Shown here piece by piece: positions 46,483 through 59,251 of a stretch of 64,000 bases of DNA. Position 1 is the stretch's first letter; the number at the start of each line of letters is the position of its first letter. Position numbers and translations under genes: made by a program. The notes beneath the pieces are model-generated. The model was given only the letters and a program-made list of their open reading frames with translations, had not been told where the DNA came from and searched no databases. The stretch is from Bipolaris cookei (taxonomy: Eukaryota; Ascomycota; Dothideomycetes; Pleosporales; Pleosporaceae): assembly GCA_002286855.1 (NCBI GenBank), contig NRSV01000009.1, forward strand, positions 126,984-190,983, given 5' to 3'.

Positions 46483-47838
46483 GGTGCTGGGGGAGGCGTT
46501 AGCAGGACGCACGAGAGAATCGAAGACGGAGGGGCAGCGCTGACACTGTTATCTATCACTCGGCAACCGAAGGCGGGCAAGCGAGAGGGCAGTAGTATTT
46601 ATGTACAGGCAACGTTGCAGCGGCCCTAGAGCATGGGCAGCGGCTAACTGGGCCCGAGACTTAAATGTAGTCTGCGTCCTGGTGGTCCCCAAGCAATGTG
46701 TGATACTTGACACCAGCACACGGAGGGGCGTGGGATGTATGACTTTTTTTGTCCTCTGGCTAGGGGTCTGCGCGCGTTTTGTGCTGTGCAGCGTCCTGCT
46801 GACGAGGCGATCGTTAGGGCCAGATAGTGCCGTTACAGACAAGAGCCGGAGCCGATTCATCCCGCCCCAGATTTGCTGCCATCTGCCACCGCCGGCTATG
46901 CGCCCTGGGATTCCCGAATGCGAAGCCCTGCCTGCTGACCGCATTAGTGAAGAGGCCGCCGGTCAAGCAATGCTGATCAACGCTCACGCCAGACGATCGG
47001 TCACTGTCCGCCTGTCCGAGGGTCGGCGGCGGACGAATGTGCAAATGCTCATCAGCCAGAACAGGGCGGTCCTTGGCCCGCCTTGACCGGCGTTTACTAC
47101 GTACATACATACTATGCTAGTACTACTTGCCGCCAAACTTGCCTGGCCCATACACATATGCTTGGACACTTACATGCTTATGTACACACATACTAGCACG
47201 CCTATGCCAACTTACTGCAAACAAGCATCTGACCTGATTAGCTACTTGGCCGCTATAGTCTTAGTGACAACCTCACTACCCCGGCGCCAGCCAAGTCGTC
47301 GGACAACATGGCTGCTGTCTTTTTTGAAAGCAATCGTCTCCGAAGATTTCGCTTCTCGGCCATTCGGTATACCGGCTGGGCAACATGCGACACGACAAGT
47401 CGACGGCTTTCGGCTCTAAATATCATGTAGCATACATATCGACATGTGTAGGTGTAGATATACCAATGTACGCCAGTTTACTAAGCACCCAATCGGGGCT
47501 GGCGTCATCACCACTGCCTGCAGCAAAAGAACAATTTTGCCAATTTCACATGCCAGTGTGGTACTACTACTAAGCCCGACTGCCCAAGTTTGGAAAACTA
47601 CCGTCTCTCGCACTTTCTGGCCTATGCTGCATTCTTATGGCAGATTTGCCTGGCCTCGATCGGTTTCGTCCGTTTACATACACACACGTACCCGCTATTA
47701 ATTACGGAGGGTAGCGAGACGCCGATTCCCTGTGCGCGCACGGCAATAGACCATATACGGTTAGTGTTTCGGAGAATGGACGGATCTAAGTGCGTATGGG
47801 TTTCATTTCCTGTAATACTACTAGTAAGTACTTACATA
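46483..47838. other. Intergenic, upstream of CPR
   Basis: No gene. The region nearest 46483 is the reductase promoter. ACATAC/ACACAC-rich DNA lies at 47095-47200. It ends at the MITE. Confidence 0.5.
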
Positions 47839-48174
47839 CGGAGGTACCTTTCAAAAGTTTTGTCTGACGCTAATCTCGGCGCTTTAGCTAGACTGGCGAA
47901 ACCCTCACGTTTGGGTATAAAGCAGAACACCAAAATCTTCGCACCTTTGCATCGCAACGAATATTGTAGCTATTTATATAGAAGCTTAACACATTGCCCC
48001 TCTAGTAGTAGTATAGAGTATTTTTTAGTTTTTATTACTATAGATTCCATATTCGTTGCGATGCAAAGGTGCGAAGATTTTGGTGTTCTGCTTTATACCC
48101 AAACGTGAGGGTTTCGCCAGTCTAGCTAAAGCGCCGAGATTAGCGTCAGACAAAACTTTTGAAAGGTACCTCCG
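47839..48174. mobile_element. MITE with 126-bp perfect terminal inverted repeats
   Basis: Left arm 47839-47964 and right arm 48049-48174 are exact inverted copies as far as I can read, base by base. The ends are CGGAGGTACC and GGTACCTCCG, flanked on each side by TA (47837-47838, 48175-48176). The 84-base centre is AT-rich. No transposase is present. Size, TA duplication and long inverted arms fit a non-autonomous Tc1/mariner-type element. The lack of arm divergence suggests a young insertion or ongoing gene conversion. Each arm encodes the same open 40-codon string (for example SKVLSDANLGALARLAKPSR), probably by chance. Confidence 0.9.
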
Positions 48175-48496
48175 TACATATGTACGCACATACGTATACC
48201 TCTTTCCGGTGATAGCAGTTGTTGTTTGGGAGTGCCCGTAGTGCACTTCAGTGTACTACTACATAGTAGGGGGCTGTCAGCCAGCCAGCCCGAGGTTTTG
48301 GTCGGGGCCATTCACATGACGCACCTCTCCTGCTCTGCTGTCCCAGCCAAGTCAGTCGATGACGGCCTGCAACCCAAGCAGCATACCTCTCACGTGCAGT
48401 TCAACGCCGCAGTACCGGCCCTTGTCCTCTCGAGGTCGCGTCCCAGACTTGCATAGGCAAATTCGTCCTCCACGTGGGACTGCACATTAAATCCGG
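48175..48496. other. Promoter of the Furry/Mor2 gene
   Basis: Between the MITE and the first possible coding exon. No gene. Confidence 0.4.
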
Positions 48497-51400
48497 ATGG
48501 ATCTCCAGAGCCGCGACGCTGCCGGTGCGCCATTGATGATCGTTGCCGCCAAATGGGCTAGCCGTCAGGCACAGGGCAAGGGTCTACCCACTCCCTCGAC
48601 TCCAAAAGACATCAATGACAGCCTGCGCGCCCCCCTCACCCGCCTTGCCTTTGTTGTCGTGAGCCTCTGGCGACGGGCTGCAAGAATTCTCTGTCAGACG
48701 TGGAAGATGCTGCACGGCAAGTCGGCGGCATGTGTAAGTAACTTTCTCCCCCCGCCAACCCCCTGTGACTCTCTAGTCGTCCCCAACCCGGGACACGGTA
48801 CCGTGAAACACCCTCCCCACACGGCTCGCCTCTGGACTACTATGCCGGCCCTCTGCTGTGCCATGCTCGGCCGTAGATGGTCGTCGAGACGACTTTGCTG
48901 CTTTGTTGCAACTGCTCTGTGCTGACCCCTTCTGTGCGTGTGAATCAGCAGCGTTCCCTCTCTTGCAAGCCCGGCCACCGGCTGGGAATGTGTCGCACCA
49001 TATAGACCACCACCCCTCGTCGGCCTCACGCGAGCCCAGCCAAACGCGTGGAAGGGCACTGACAGCCTCGTCACGAACAATTACCTCCCGCTCACAGACG
49101 CCCGCCGTAAAAGGCGCAAGTAGCAGTTCGAGCCCCGACCGCACCCTGGCCACGCTCGAACGCAAGCCCTCGGGCTCTTACGCCCACAATCGCAACACCT
49201 CCATCGTGCACGGCATCCAGCACTCGCGGAACACCAGCTTCGTCAACTCGCCCGCCACGAGTCCCCTGAGCCCCCAGATCATCGCTGCCGCCGCCGGTGC
49301 CACCATCGATGGAGCCGTCATGTCGCAAGAATCCATAGCTGATGCCTTTGCTGCAAACGGCATGCAGCCTGGCTCAGCCTCTGGGATTCCCTTTGCCAGC
49401 CCTCCCCTCCAGCCAGTGTATACCGATGGCTATACTCCCCTGCGCAAGCCTGAGCGGGCTCCCAGTTCGAGATCCTCGCGCAAAGGCCATAACCACCACC
49501 GCTCCCAATCCCGCCACCCCCAGCACTCCCATGAGCTCAAGACAGTGGGCGAATATGCCCTACACCACCTCTTCAACTCCTTCATTAGCCAGGCTGAGCA
49601 CAAGATCAACCAATGCACGACAGAAAGAGGCCAGCCCGAGGCAAAGGTCGAAGGCGTTTGTGGTCCTGGGGTAGACCCAACCTTTGACCAGCTCATAGCG
49701 GCCCTGGGTCATATTGCTCGCCAGAAGCCCAAGCCCCTAATCGATACCATAATGCTATGGCGCAAGGCAAAGAGTGAGGAGGCTTCCAAACAGCGCACCC
49801 AGCTACTCAATGTAGGCCCCCGGATTGCCTTTTGAGAGACGAGGACCTTACTGATATATTCAAGGCACGGCAAGCCAGTCCGGTACCCCTTCCACACCCC
49901 GCCCTCTCCCGGCGAAACACCGAGTCGACGCAACAGCCAGACACCCAGCCCACGGCCTCGGTAGCATCGCCCGCTGAGCACATTCTTGCACTGCAGCATA
50001 CCGTGACGCAGGCTGAGCAGCGCTCTACTGTCTCGACCTATATCCTCTGCCGTGTCTTGATTGAGATCATGACCCAGACCGATCTTCAGAATCTCACGTT
50101 CGAAATGGCCGATCGCCTCCTAGGTCTATTCTACGGCCAACTCAGCACTGTAGACCCGGACTTGGTGGATATCTCGTCACTCAACCTCGCTAATTGGACT
50201 ATTTATAGCCAGTTACTTGGTGTATTGAGCGGACTCATCTTCGAGCAGGTGCAAGAGAAATTCATCGCCGACTTGAAAATGGTAGACAGTCATCTGGCTG
50301 CAAAGAACCAGTACAACAGGGACCACGAGGCCAAAGGCGCCTTGTTGATTCGCGCGCTAAGGCATATGAAAGTTGAGTCTTATCCCGACAACGTCTGGGA
50401 CCGGACGTGCGACTTCATGCTTTCAATGGCAAAGCTCTTTACTAGCGCCCATGGACAGCCGGTCAAATATGCTTACTGCCAAGTGCTGAGGGAACTGTTA
50501 CTCCGCATTGCTTCAAAAGCAACCGTAGAGCTCAATACACCCAGATGGAAGGCCGTGATCGAGCTCATGAAGCAGCGTGCTGCCATATTACTCGGCAAAC
50601 CCAAGCATTGGCATGAAGCGTTCCCACTCATGGCTGCCATCCTGTGTGCATCTCCTACCGACATATTTCTTTCCCAATGGCTCGCACTGGCCCTGTCGAC
50701 TCAACCCCGGCTCAAGGAACGCACAACTAGACCCATTGCCCTTCGTGGCATTTGTCGACTCGTGTGGACCTACATATATCGACGAGGCACCGAGGCACCC
50801 AATGTTGCTGTGCGTCGACTAGAAGAGATCATACGGATGGTATTTCAGCCTGGAAGAAGATCCTATCTTTCCACCGAACCTGTAATAGCGGAACCTCTGA
50901 TACAGCTCACGCGCATAATTGGCTACAGGTACCAGGACCTTTGCTTCAAAACAATCGTATTTCCACTTCTCAACTCGGACATGTTCATGTCGAATCGAGA
51001 ACTACGCGTCGAGAATCTCGAGCCCGAGCGTATGGTCATTGGAATTCGCTCATTCCTTGCCATCATGGCAGACCTGGAGAACACTGAGCAGCCACCTTTC
51101 CCACTAACATTTGATTACGATCCCAATGCATTGTCAAACGAGCTGCCTGCGCTTCCCAGTAGCCCGCGGCCTCTACAACCTCTACCCATAAAGTCTAGTC
51201 TGCTCAAGGAAGAGCGTCTTTCGCGTCCGGTTGACTTTAGCGGTTTTACCGAGGTGGCTAAAGAGCACTATGTCCGATTCTGTAAAATTTTGGGCGAGAT
51301 CACCATCATTTGCGATAATGCATTTGGTGGACAAGCTGTTCTGGACGAGAAGTTCTCTGTGCAGACACCAAAAACACCTATGGCGGATGCTTTTAGCTTT

Positions 51401-54400
51401 GGTCGTCGCGAAGAAAACCTAACTACTACAGATCCTCGACAAGGGTTTTATGATCTGCTACACGTCGCTGTCCAGGCTTTGCCTCGCTGCTTATCCCCGC
51501 ACATCCCATTCAACTCTCTCGTCAATCTCTTATGCACGGGGACGGCGCATGTTCAAGGAAGCATCGCAGTATCCTCGGCCCAATCCCTGAAGTCTATAGC
51601 ACGACAGTCTCATGCTCAACAAGTTACAATTGGGTTTGCACGATTCATCTTCAACTTCGACGATCGGTACGCAACAATGTCTGACGGTGGCATGCTCGGT
51701 GCTGGGCACATTGAGAACACATTGAAGCTCTATGTCGAACTGCTCCAGATATGGATCGAAGAAATCAAGCGAAAGACGCGCAAAGCAGCACTGGACACCC
51801 CAGATGATGGCTCTGGTAATCGCGCTGCTCAGCTTGACCTCTCATCGGTATGGGCTCATGTGGAAGAGGTTGAGTCTCATGGTATTTTCTTCTTGTGTTC
51901 ACCTTCTCGCCGTGTTCGTTCTTATGCCGTTACCGTACTCCGCCTTATCACCGAGTTCGATACAGCTCTAGGAGGCTCAAACACCAGAATTATTCGCGTT
52001 ATGGAGGGCAGCCCACAAAGAGTCCTTGATATCAGTGACGACACGTTGTCTTTAGCCGAGCGGAGTCGCCTACAACGCGGCATGCGCAAGAGTAACGTAC
52101 AAAGCACACTCGTCGAGCTCTGTAGTAGTGATATACCCTACGACTCCACTTTGTGGTTCAAGATCTTTCCAAACCTGGTGCGAATCAGTTTTGAGATTTG
52201 CCCTTTTGCTGTCACGCTCACTCGGGACATTGTTTGCGCAAGACTATCTCAGATGTATCGGACTCTATCTTCCCTGGCTGAAGGCCAACGTTCAACCCCG
52301 TACTCGCCACACGAACCTACTAGTAACAAACCCAGTGGCCGCCTTGCTTCCACCGCGCCGGAGATTGTAGTCGAGCAATGGAAACTCTACCTCATCTTTG
52401 CATTTACAACATTGACCAGCTTGGGCCCAACAGCCACTTCAGCTACGCAGGGACATCATTCACGGAAGAGCTCCAAGTCTTCACAGACGAGTACGACTAA
52501 GCTACACACTGCTACGGAACTGTTTTCCAAGGCCTTGCCATTCCTTTCCGTAGAAAATAGCGCCATACGAAATGCTGCTGTCATTGGCCTTGGGTCTGTC
52601 AATCTCAACCTCTACCGCACGCTACTAGAGTCCCTTCAAGGGATCGTAGCTGCTTGCTCAGAGGAGGCCAAGATGCGCTTGGGCAACCACAACAGGACCA
52701 TCAGCAACCCGCGGCCGATGAACTACCGAACCGACCATCTTCGAACCGAGATTACGCATGTATACAAGCTGACAGCGCAGCATTTTCTAAAGTCACCAGA
52801 GGCCTACAACGATGAGTGGATCATCAACAACCTGATGAACTACACCAAGGACCTTAGGATCTTTCTCAGCGACGCGGAAGTTCAGCTTGAAGCCCGGTAT
52901 CAGAAGCTGCGCACGCATTACTGTGGCCTAGTGGAAGTTCTTTTTGTGGGTATCAATAAAACGGCAGACCCTCTGCACTGGATGCCTTTTCAGGCTCGAA
53001 AAGCTGCTTTTACATTGATGGAAGACTGGTGCGGATACTCTGCAAACCAACATCAAGTTCGGCAGCGTGAGGAACAGATGCGCCGTACCATTCTCGACCG
53101 GGAAATAGACACAGCCAACAAGGGCAGTGCGACAGCAGCACTTGAGATTGAGAAACGGGATCTTCGGACCGCCGCTTTGAGCGCCATGGCCGCATTGTGC
53201 GGTGGGCCTGTCAGTATTACGACCGATAGTAAGGTTTTGCTGCAGTTCGATGTCATGCGCATTCTTTCCTGGATACAAAGTATCTTCGAGACACCTAGTG
53301 ACCGGACGCACGCTATTGGTCGCCGGGCGCTCTCAAACCTCATTCTTCACAATCGTGAGCATCCATTTCTGCTGGACAAAGCAATCGAGATGTGCTACCT
53401 CGCTCCCTCTGGGAAGGCCCTCTACAGCTATTTCTCAGTGGTTACCCAAGTTCTTACACAACATGAAGACTACACCTTGCCATTCTGGAAGGTGCTCAGT
53501 GCAGGTCTATATACACTGGGCCATGAGAACAGCGAGATACGTATGAAGTCTGCTCGGTTGCTGCGAACACTCGAAGCACGTGAGGGAAAGAATTCCAAGC
53601 TACAAGACCTCGACATCAGCATTTCGGACAAGACAGTCGCTGTGTACAAACTTGCACAGTTTGAGACGTCACGTAGGCTGGCCAAGCAACATGCCGAGCT
53701 CGCGTTTCTGGTCTTCTCGCAGTTCTCATACTATTTCAAAGACCTTCAACCTGATCACAAACGCAACATGGTGGCCGCTATGCTTCCCTGGGTACAATCA
53801 GTCGAACTACAAGTCAATCCGGATGGAGGACCAACAGCAAATTCCTACATGCTGCTGGTCAACCTTTTTGAGATCACTTTCACTTCTGGTAATGTCCTGC
53901 ACAATGAAATTCAAGCACTCTGGCAAGCACTGGCAACTGGACCCTATGGTGGCAATGTCCAGTTGATCCTGAACTTCGTCATCAACCTCTGCTTGGATAG
54001 AAGAGAGCAGAACTATGTCGATTACTCTAAGCAGATTGTCGTCCACTTATCTACTACACCCGCTGGCCTGAAAGTAGTCGAGTTTCTGCTGCTACAGATC
54101 ACCCCTAGATCTATGGTCAGCGAAAAACGCGAACCTTCGCCACCGCCGCCTGATGCTCTGAATCTTCCATATCTGGCCGATCTCACAAAGGTCTTGCCTA
54201 GCAGCAACAAGCAGGTCCGTACCCACCTTAATCCCTGCACTGTTATAATACTAACCTCAGTAGTCGGGCTTCGCTTTGGGCCAGGTTTGTCTAATCTTGC
54301 TGGTAGATCTGATGGTCTCTCCTGTCGAGGTTGCAAAAGAGCACATTCCTCTGCTTCTGCAAGTGGTCCTGGTCCTCTGGGATCACTATACACCTGTTGT

Positions 54401-56726
54401 ACAGGACCAAGCTCGCGAGATGCTCGTGCATTTGATTCACGAACTTGTCATTTCGAAGATTGAGGATGACACACCGGGAATTGACAAGAGGTCTATCGAA
54501 GACTTTGTTGAGGGTATTCGACAACGCGATAGTAAGGTTGTGTGGAGCTACGATGACGAGAACGGCAAAGCTGCGGTCGACTCAACCACAAAAGTTCCTG
54601 AGCCAATGGAGTACGTTTCTGGAGAGGTGATGAGGTTCTTTTCCTTTGCCTACCCTGGGTTAAGAGAAGCATGGGGAAGAGTAGCATTGAACTGGGCAAC
54701 TTCCTGTCCTGTTCGACACATTGCATGTCGATCATTTCAGCTTTTCCGTTGTATTCTGAGTTCGCTCGATCAGCAGATGCTTTCCGACATGCTGGCAAGA
54801 CTTTCGAATACGATATCAGACGAGGAAAGCGACATTCAGACCTTTTCGATGGAGATACTCACAACACTGAGAACCATTATTGAGGCACTGACACCAGAAG
54901 ATCTCATCCAATATCCACAGCTCTTTTGGACGACATGTGCCTGCTTGGACACAATACATGAGGGTGAGTTCATGGAGAGCTTACTCATGCTGGACAGGTT
55001 CCTGGACAAGCTCGATTTAGGCAACGAGGATGTTCTCCGGACATTAGAACAGAGTTGCCCGGAAAAGTGGGAAGGGAAGTTCGAGGGCCTGTCCCAGCTC
55101 ACGTATAAGGGCATCCGATCAAGTCTATGTCTGGATCGCTCTTTACGGATATTGGAGCGATTGGTAGTCTTGCCTTCCAGTCGTATTGTGGGCGACGACA
55201 GCCGACTGATGTACACCGTCCTCGGAAACTTGCCGAGGTTTTTACGTTCGTTTGATTCCTCCATTCACAGCAGTAACACAAGAGCTACTGCTGAAGTGCT
55301 CGCCCAAGTCGCTGAACAGCACTATCAGTATACATTGCTTTCGGAAGCCCTGACTGCCTTTGCAATGGGAAGGTATCGTCATGAAAAGGACTTTCTTGCG
55401 CAGACCATATTGGCAATACGTTCATCATTCTTTCCTGACAATGAGTTTGGCAGCTTGGTCTTCCTTCTTGGTCTGTTGATGAACAAGATTGACTGGATGA
55501 AGATCAACACAATAGAAGCCCTGTGTCTCCTGCTTCCGGAAATTGACATGCGCAAACCGGATATGGCATTAAAGGGCTCTGATCTCTTTTCACCACTCCT
55601 ACGTCTCTTGCAAAGCGCATACTGCCCGCAGGCATTGAGGGTCCTCGACTTTGTTATCAACCTCAACATGACCAGCACGCTCGCACCGTTCGACAAGCAG
55701 CATATACGCATGAGTATGGCAGGTTCGCACTCGACCAGAGGCTATAAGAAACAGTTCGAAAAGACGCAATCTCTTTATGGTATTCCTGAAGAGAGTGGAT
55801 GGTCGATTCCAATGCCTGCTCTGCATTCACAGTTGACGAGAGCAAACGTTCATGCTGTTTTCTATACTTGCGGCAACTTTGGCGAACTGCATGCGCCACA
55901 TACGGAGACGCCCAAGGTGGAGTTCCGCCAAGAGGAATTTCCTTTCAGCCCCTTGTCTGACTACCACCGAACTGCAACCATGACATCCGAAGATACCCGT
56001 GGCGATAGCCACATCGGGGAGCTGGTCATGAAACTGGACAGCCTCGACGACTTTTTCGAAGACGATGATGACGCTGAGACGCTAACTGATTTGCCCAACT
56101 TTTCATCTTTGGGACGTTCTGCAAATGGATCATACGCTCACGACATGCGCGAAAATCTATACGACCAGCAGACGGCGCCCATCCTGCACAAGTCCCTGAC
56201 GCGTAACGCTTCTGTGACATCATTCCAGTCTGGATTCATTTCTGACGTAAAACTCTCACCAGCTCGGGACCCTGGCGTCATGACACCAGGTGCTTTCAGC
56301 TCTTTTGCCGGCCCTGCCAACTCCGCTTTCCCTCCGGCAAACAATCCTTCACGCCCAAGCGGTCTCCATGCTCGTTCAGTAACGTCGCCGTCCGCGCCAA
56401 ACCAACCCCAGCGTATTTCCCCCTCGCTTTCATCCACTGCCTTGGACGAACAAAATGAGACCTTCTCCGATGATGAATATGCCACCGGCCGGTCCAATAG
56501 TACCGACAAGGCCAATATGTTTCATCTTGACAACATGGTCAAACCAATAGCACAGGATGCGAGGAGTCGGTTCAGAAGCGGCATGCGGAGGCTTACTGGA
56601 GGGGGTGGCGACAACAAAGACAGCGCCAAGACGAGAGAAGCGATCAAACTGGCCCTGGAGAAGAGCCCTCAAGTACCCAAGGTGCCTGACATCTACCTCG
56701 TCAACCCCAAGAGTGCGGATCTTTAG
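48497..56726 (+). CDS. MOR2: Furry/Tao3/Mor2 cell-morphogenesis scaffold
   Basis: A giant protein, about 2,500 aa. Well-supported exons: one ending at 49811 (reading to QRTQLLN), 49865-54214 and 54264-56726. The intron 49812-49864 joins LLN to ARQASPVPLPHPALSRRNTE, and 54215-54263 joins SSNKQ to SGFALGQVCLILLVDLMVSP. The 5' end is unsure. The conserved N-terminal text (RNTSIVHGIQHSRNTSF) has no in-frame ATG before 49320, so an upstream exon must exist. A candidate is 48497-48727 (MDLQSRDAAGAPLMIVAAKW) spliced from GTAAGT at 48728 to an acceptor at 49097. HEAT-like repeats fill the middle (AEQRSTVSTYILCRVLIEIM onward). The C-terminus is Ser-rich and disordered. In yeasts Tao3/Mor2 scaffolds the NDR kinase Cbk1/Orb6 at sites of polar growth. 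Confidence 0.9.
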
Positions 56727-57595
56727 GATCTTGTAGTAGGGAGATGAGGAGTTTGCTTTTTTTCCTTCATGATAGCATATTAGGACGTGACAAGATGTGC
56801 ATATGTGCATTGCATAAGAAAGGTATGGAAGGTTTACGGACAAAAGCGAGTACGAAACGTAATGTTTTTGGAGCAATTTGAGTTTCTCAATATAGAGGAA
56901 AGAGGAAAGGAGATGTAAACTGCTGCATGCTGGTGTGCATAATTTATGTTTTTCTATCTCTTTTTTCATGTTGTAAAAGATACCAGACGCACTTGTGTTA
57001 ATCTTTCTTTCTCTCTCTCTTTCATCTTTTTGCTTAATTGCTTGTTAGCTTGCTTGCGAGATACCATGGTGCCTATTTCCAATAAATGATGTTTAATTTT
57101 TCTCTTTCTGACATCAATTTGATTTTGATGCTTGTGCTGAGATGACTGATTTTGTGAGATGAAGGGATGAGAAGGTGAACGGGTTTGGTCGATCATGGTT
57201 AATTGTCTCGAGGAGCGAGATCGTACTCGTGCCGAATAGAGTTTTCACATGCTTGACTTTCCCTTGAGTCGTTTTTCTGCAGTCACAGTCACGCCTCTGG
57301 GCACCATGACGTGGCGGGGTGCGGAAGCGAAATGTGGCTGTTGGGGCCGGGACCGCGCGGAAGCGCTGCATGATTTGCACGAGGAGCATGAAAAGGGAAG
57401 TGCGGGGAAGCGCGTATAATATGAGCATAAGGAGAGTTTGCGTAGATTATTGTCATGTATATGCTTGGTGCAGTGTGACATCATAGTATATAGACCTGTA
57501 CATAGGAGGGTCAAGGGATGGTGGTGACGAGTCTGTATTCTGAGGCAGAATATGTATCTTTTTCAGAGCCTGGATTCCCTATATCCTCGTCCCAT
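56727..57595. other. Intergenic, MOR2 3' flank to transposon
   Basis: AT-rich 3' flank with TTTCTTTCTCTC runs (57003-57025). No gene. The transposon's left inverted repeat begins at 57596. Confidence 0.5.
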
Positions 57596-57671
57596 TGCAC
57601 AAGGGGGCACCCTGGGTGCGCACGGACTCCTTGCTCCGCTCGTCGTCCTGCGCAGCTCAACGCAAATATTT
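57596..57671 (+). repeat. Left terminal inverted repeat of pogo-like element
   Basis: Starts TGCACAAGGGGGCACCCTGG; pairs with 60763-60837 on the opposite strand with about 10 differences and one indel. Confidence 0.85.
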
Positions 57672-57709
57672 CTCCCATCCACACATTTGACGCATAGAAT
57701 CTCATTATA

Positions 57710-58275
57710 ATGATACCAAAGCGATATGGCGACTACAAGGCTGTTGAAAGGCGTGTTCAAGAGGCCCTTGAAACGCTAGAGTCCTCTCCTAGTACCTCTT
57801 TGGCGGGGTTGGCGCGTCAACTTGATATGCCGTACAACCGTCTATGCCGACGTGCTCGAGGCGCACAATCTAAATTTGATAGGCCAGCACCAAATATACG
57901 CCTTAACGTAGTTCAAGACCTAGCCTTGAAGGCTATATTGATCGCTGCGATCAATTAGGCATGCCTGCCCTTGTCCCTCAGCTCGTCAGCGCAGCTCAAC
58001 GTAAGGGGCCGGATCCTATCGGATCGCGCATGCAACTACAACGCACCCACCACACCAAAAAGGCTGACACAAGATGTCAGAGCTGCTGATACCATTGTGT
58101 AGTTGGTACATAAGATAGCCGCCGCTATCTGTACTGTGATGGGCTGCCCAGCCCGTCACACTCAATCGTATCGCGTCAAATACTGTTGAGGCGTATACAG
58201 CTCACTTTGACGCTTTAAGGAAGGTCCTTGACAAGTATGCGATACAGCCACAAGATCTATATAATATTGAGCTTT
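57710..58275 (+). pseudogene. Pogo-like transposase, N-terminal part, broken
   Basis: Begins MIPKRYGDYKAVERRVQEAL, then STSLAGLARQLDMPYNRLCR, an HTH-psq DNA-binding start found in fungal pogo/Fot1 transposases. A frame change near 57930 is needed to read on as YIDRCDQLGMPALVPQLVSA, the usual next block. Later the text AYTAHFDALRKVLDKYAIQP and QDLYNI (to about 58275) is the linker just before the first catalytic Asp. Several stops lie between. The coding text resumes only at 59252, after about 1 kb of inserted DNA. Confidence 0.75.
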
Positions 58276-58544
58276 ACATGGTCACGAGATACATAGACTA
58301 TAATGGAATAACTATATACAATATAGAGGCATTTGCTAGTAGCATAGCCGCAAACAGACAAAAGCCGAAGCACCACAGTAGTACTACACAAAGAAAAAGA
58401 AACCCCCACATGTAAATAACAAGATAGAACGGCTTACAGCCTGTGATAGGCTAGAGCCTAGTTAGTGTGTTGTTCCTCGATGGAATCTCGGCTTGCTCAT
58501 AGAATCCAGATGCCACCTAGAGCACCGGGATTCGGCACGCATAC

Positions 58545-58565
58545 CGTCCGAACGTAGTTCGGACG
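58545..58565. repeat. Short palindrome, 9-bp arms
   Basis: CGTCCGAAC and GTTCGGACG around a GTA loop, inside the insert between the two transposase halves. The surrounding 58470-58660 also shows imperfect inverted likeness (GAATC / GATTC blocks), so another small element may sit here. Confidence 0.4.
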
Positions 58566-58672
58566 TCCGACACAGAATCCGACCGTCCCCTAGAGCGAAT
58601 AGATTCTATCGGGCCGATTTTTGCTCGGATAACTAGCATTGTGTATGAATAGCTACGTAGCTTAGAAGCTTA

Positions 58673-59110
58673 ACGTGTGTGCATAGCGAGCGCGCCAGCT
58701 AAGCGAGCGCGCCACCCTAAATCTCACCAAAAACCCCCAACTACAAAGGTCTATATCTCAACAACTATACATTAGAATTGTCTAGAAATCCAGTAGTTAT
58801 AAAGGCTGCATCTATATAAATAAAAAGACGTTAGAGTTACATAACAATAGCTATAATAGTAATAAACTTAATAAGAGATAGCAGAAATACAGGGATTATT
58901 CTAGCGTACTTTTCTATATTTGTATAATTGTATGTTGGAATAGTCTTAAAACTTGAGGTAACAACGAGATTGTTACAAGTATTAGACTTATAGATTTCTA
59001 GACAATTCTAATGTATAGTTGTTGAGATATAGACCTTTGTAGTTGGGGGTTTTTGGTGAGATTTAGGGTGGCGCGCTCGCTTAGCTGGCGCGCTCGCTAT
59101 GCAGTCACGT
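58673..59110. mobile_element. 438-bp MITE with about 118-bp inverted repeats
   Basis: Left arm about 58673-58790 and right arm about 58992-59110 are inverted copies (both read GCATAGCGAGCGCGCCAGCT inward). They differ at a TG/AC pair near the tips. Flanking TA at 58671-58672 and 59111-59112 fits a Tc1/mariner-type target duplication. No coding capacity. It lies inside the pogo-like element, so it is younger than it. Confidence 0.85.
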
Positions 59111-59251
59111 TAGCTCTCTATCGAATACAATCCTGTTACCAGGCATCGGCAACCTTTGCGCAGCCCCTCACACGGCCAAAGTCTTACATAGGCCCGAGCT
59201 GTGTATAGACTTTGATGGAATGATAATAACATATAATATGGTCGAGACTAT

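Noticed and set aside
47817..48108. Open frames within the MITE arms with identical peptides on both strands
   Set aside because: They are the same inverted repeat read twice; no known protein.
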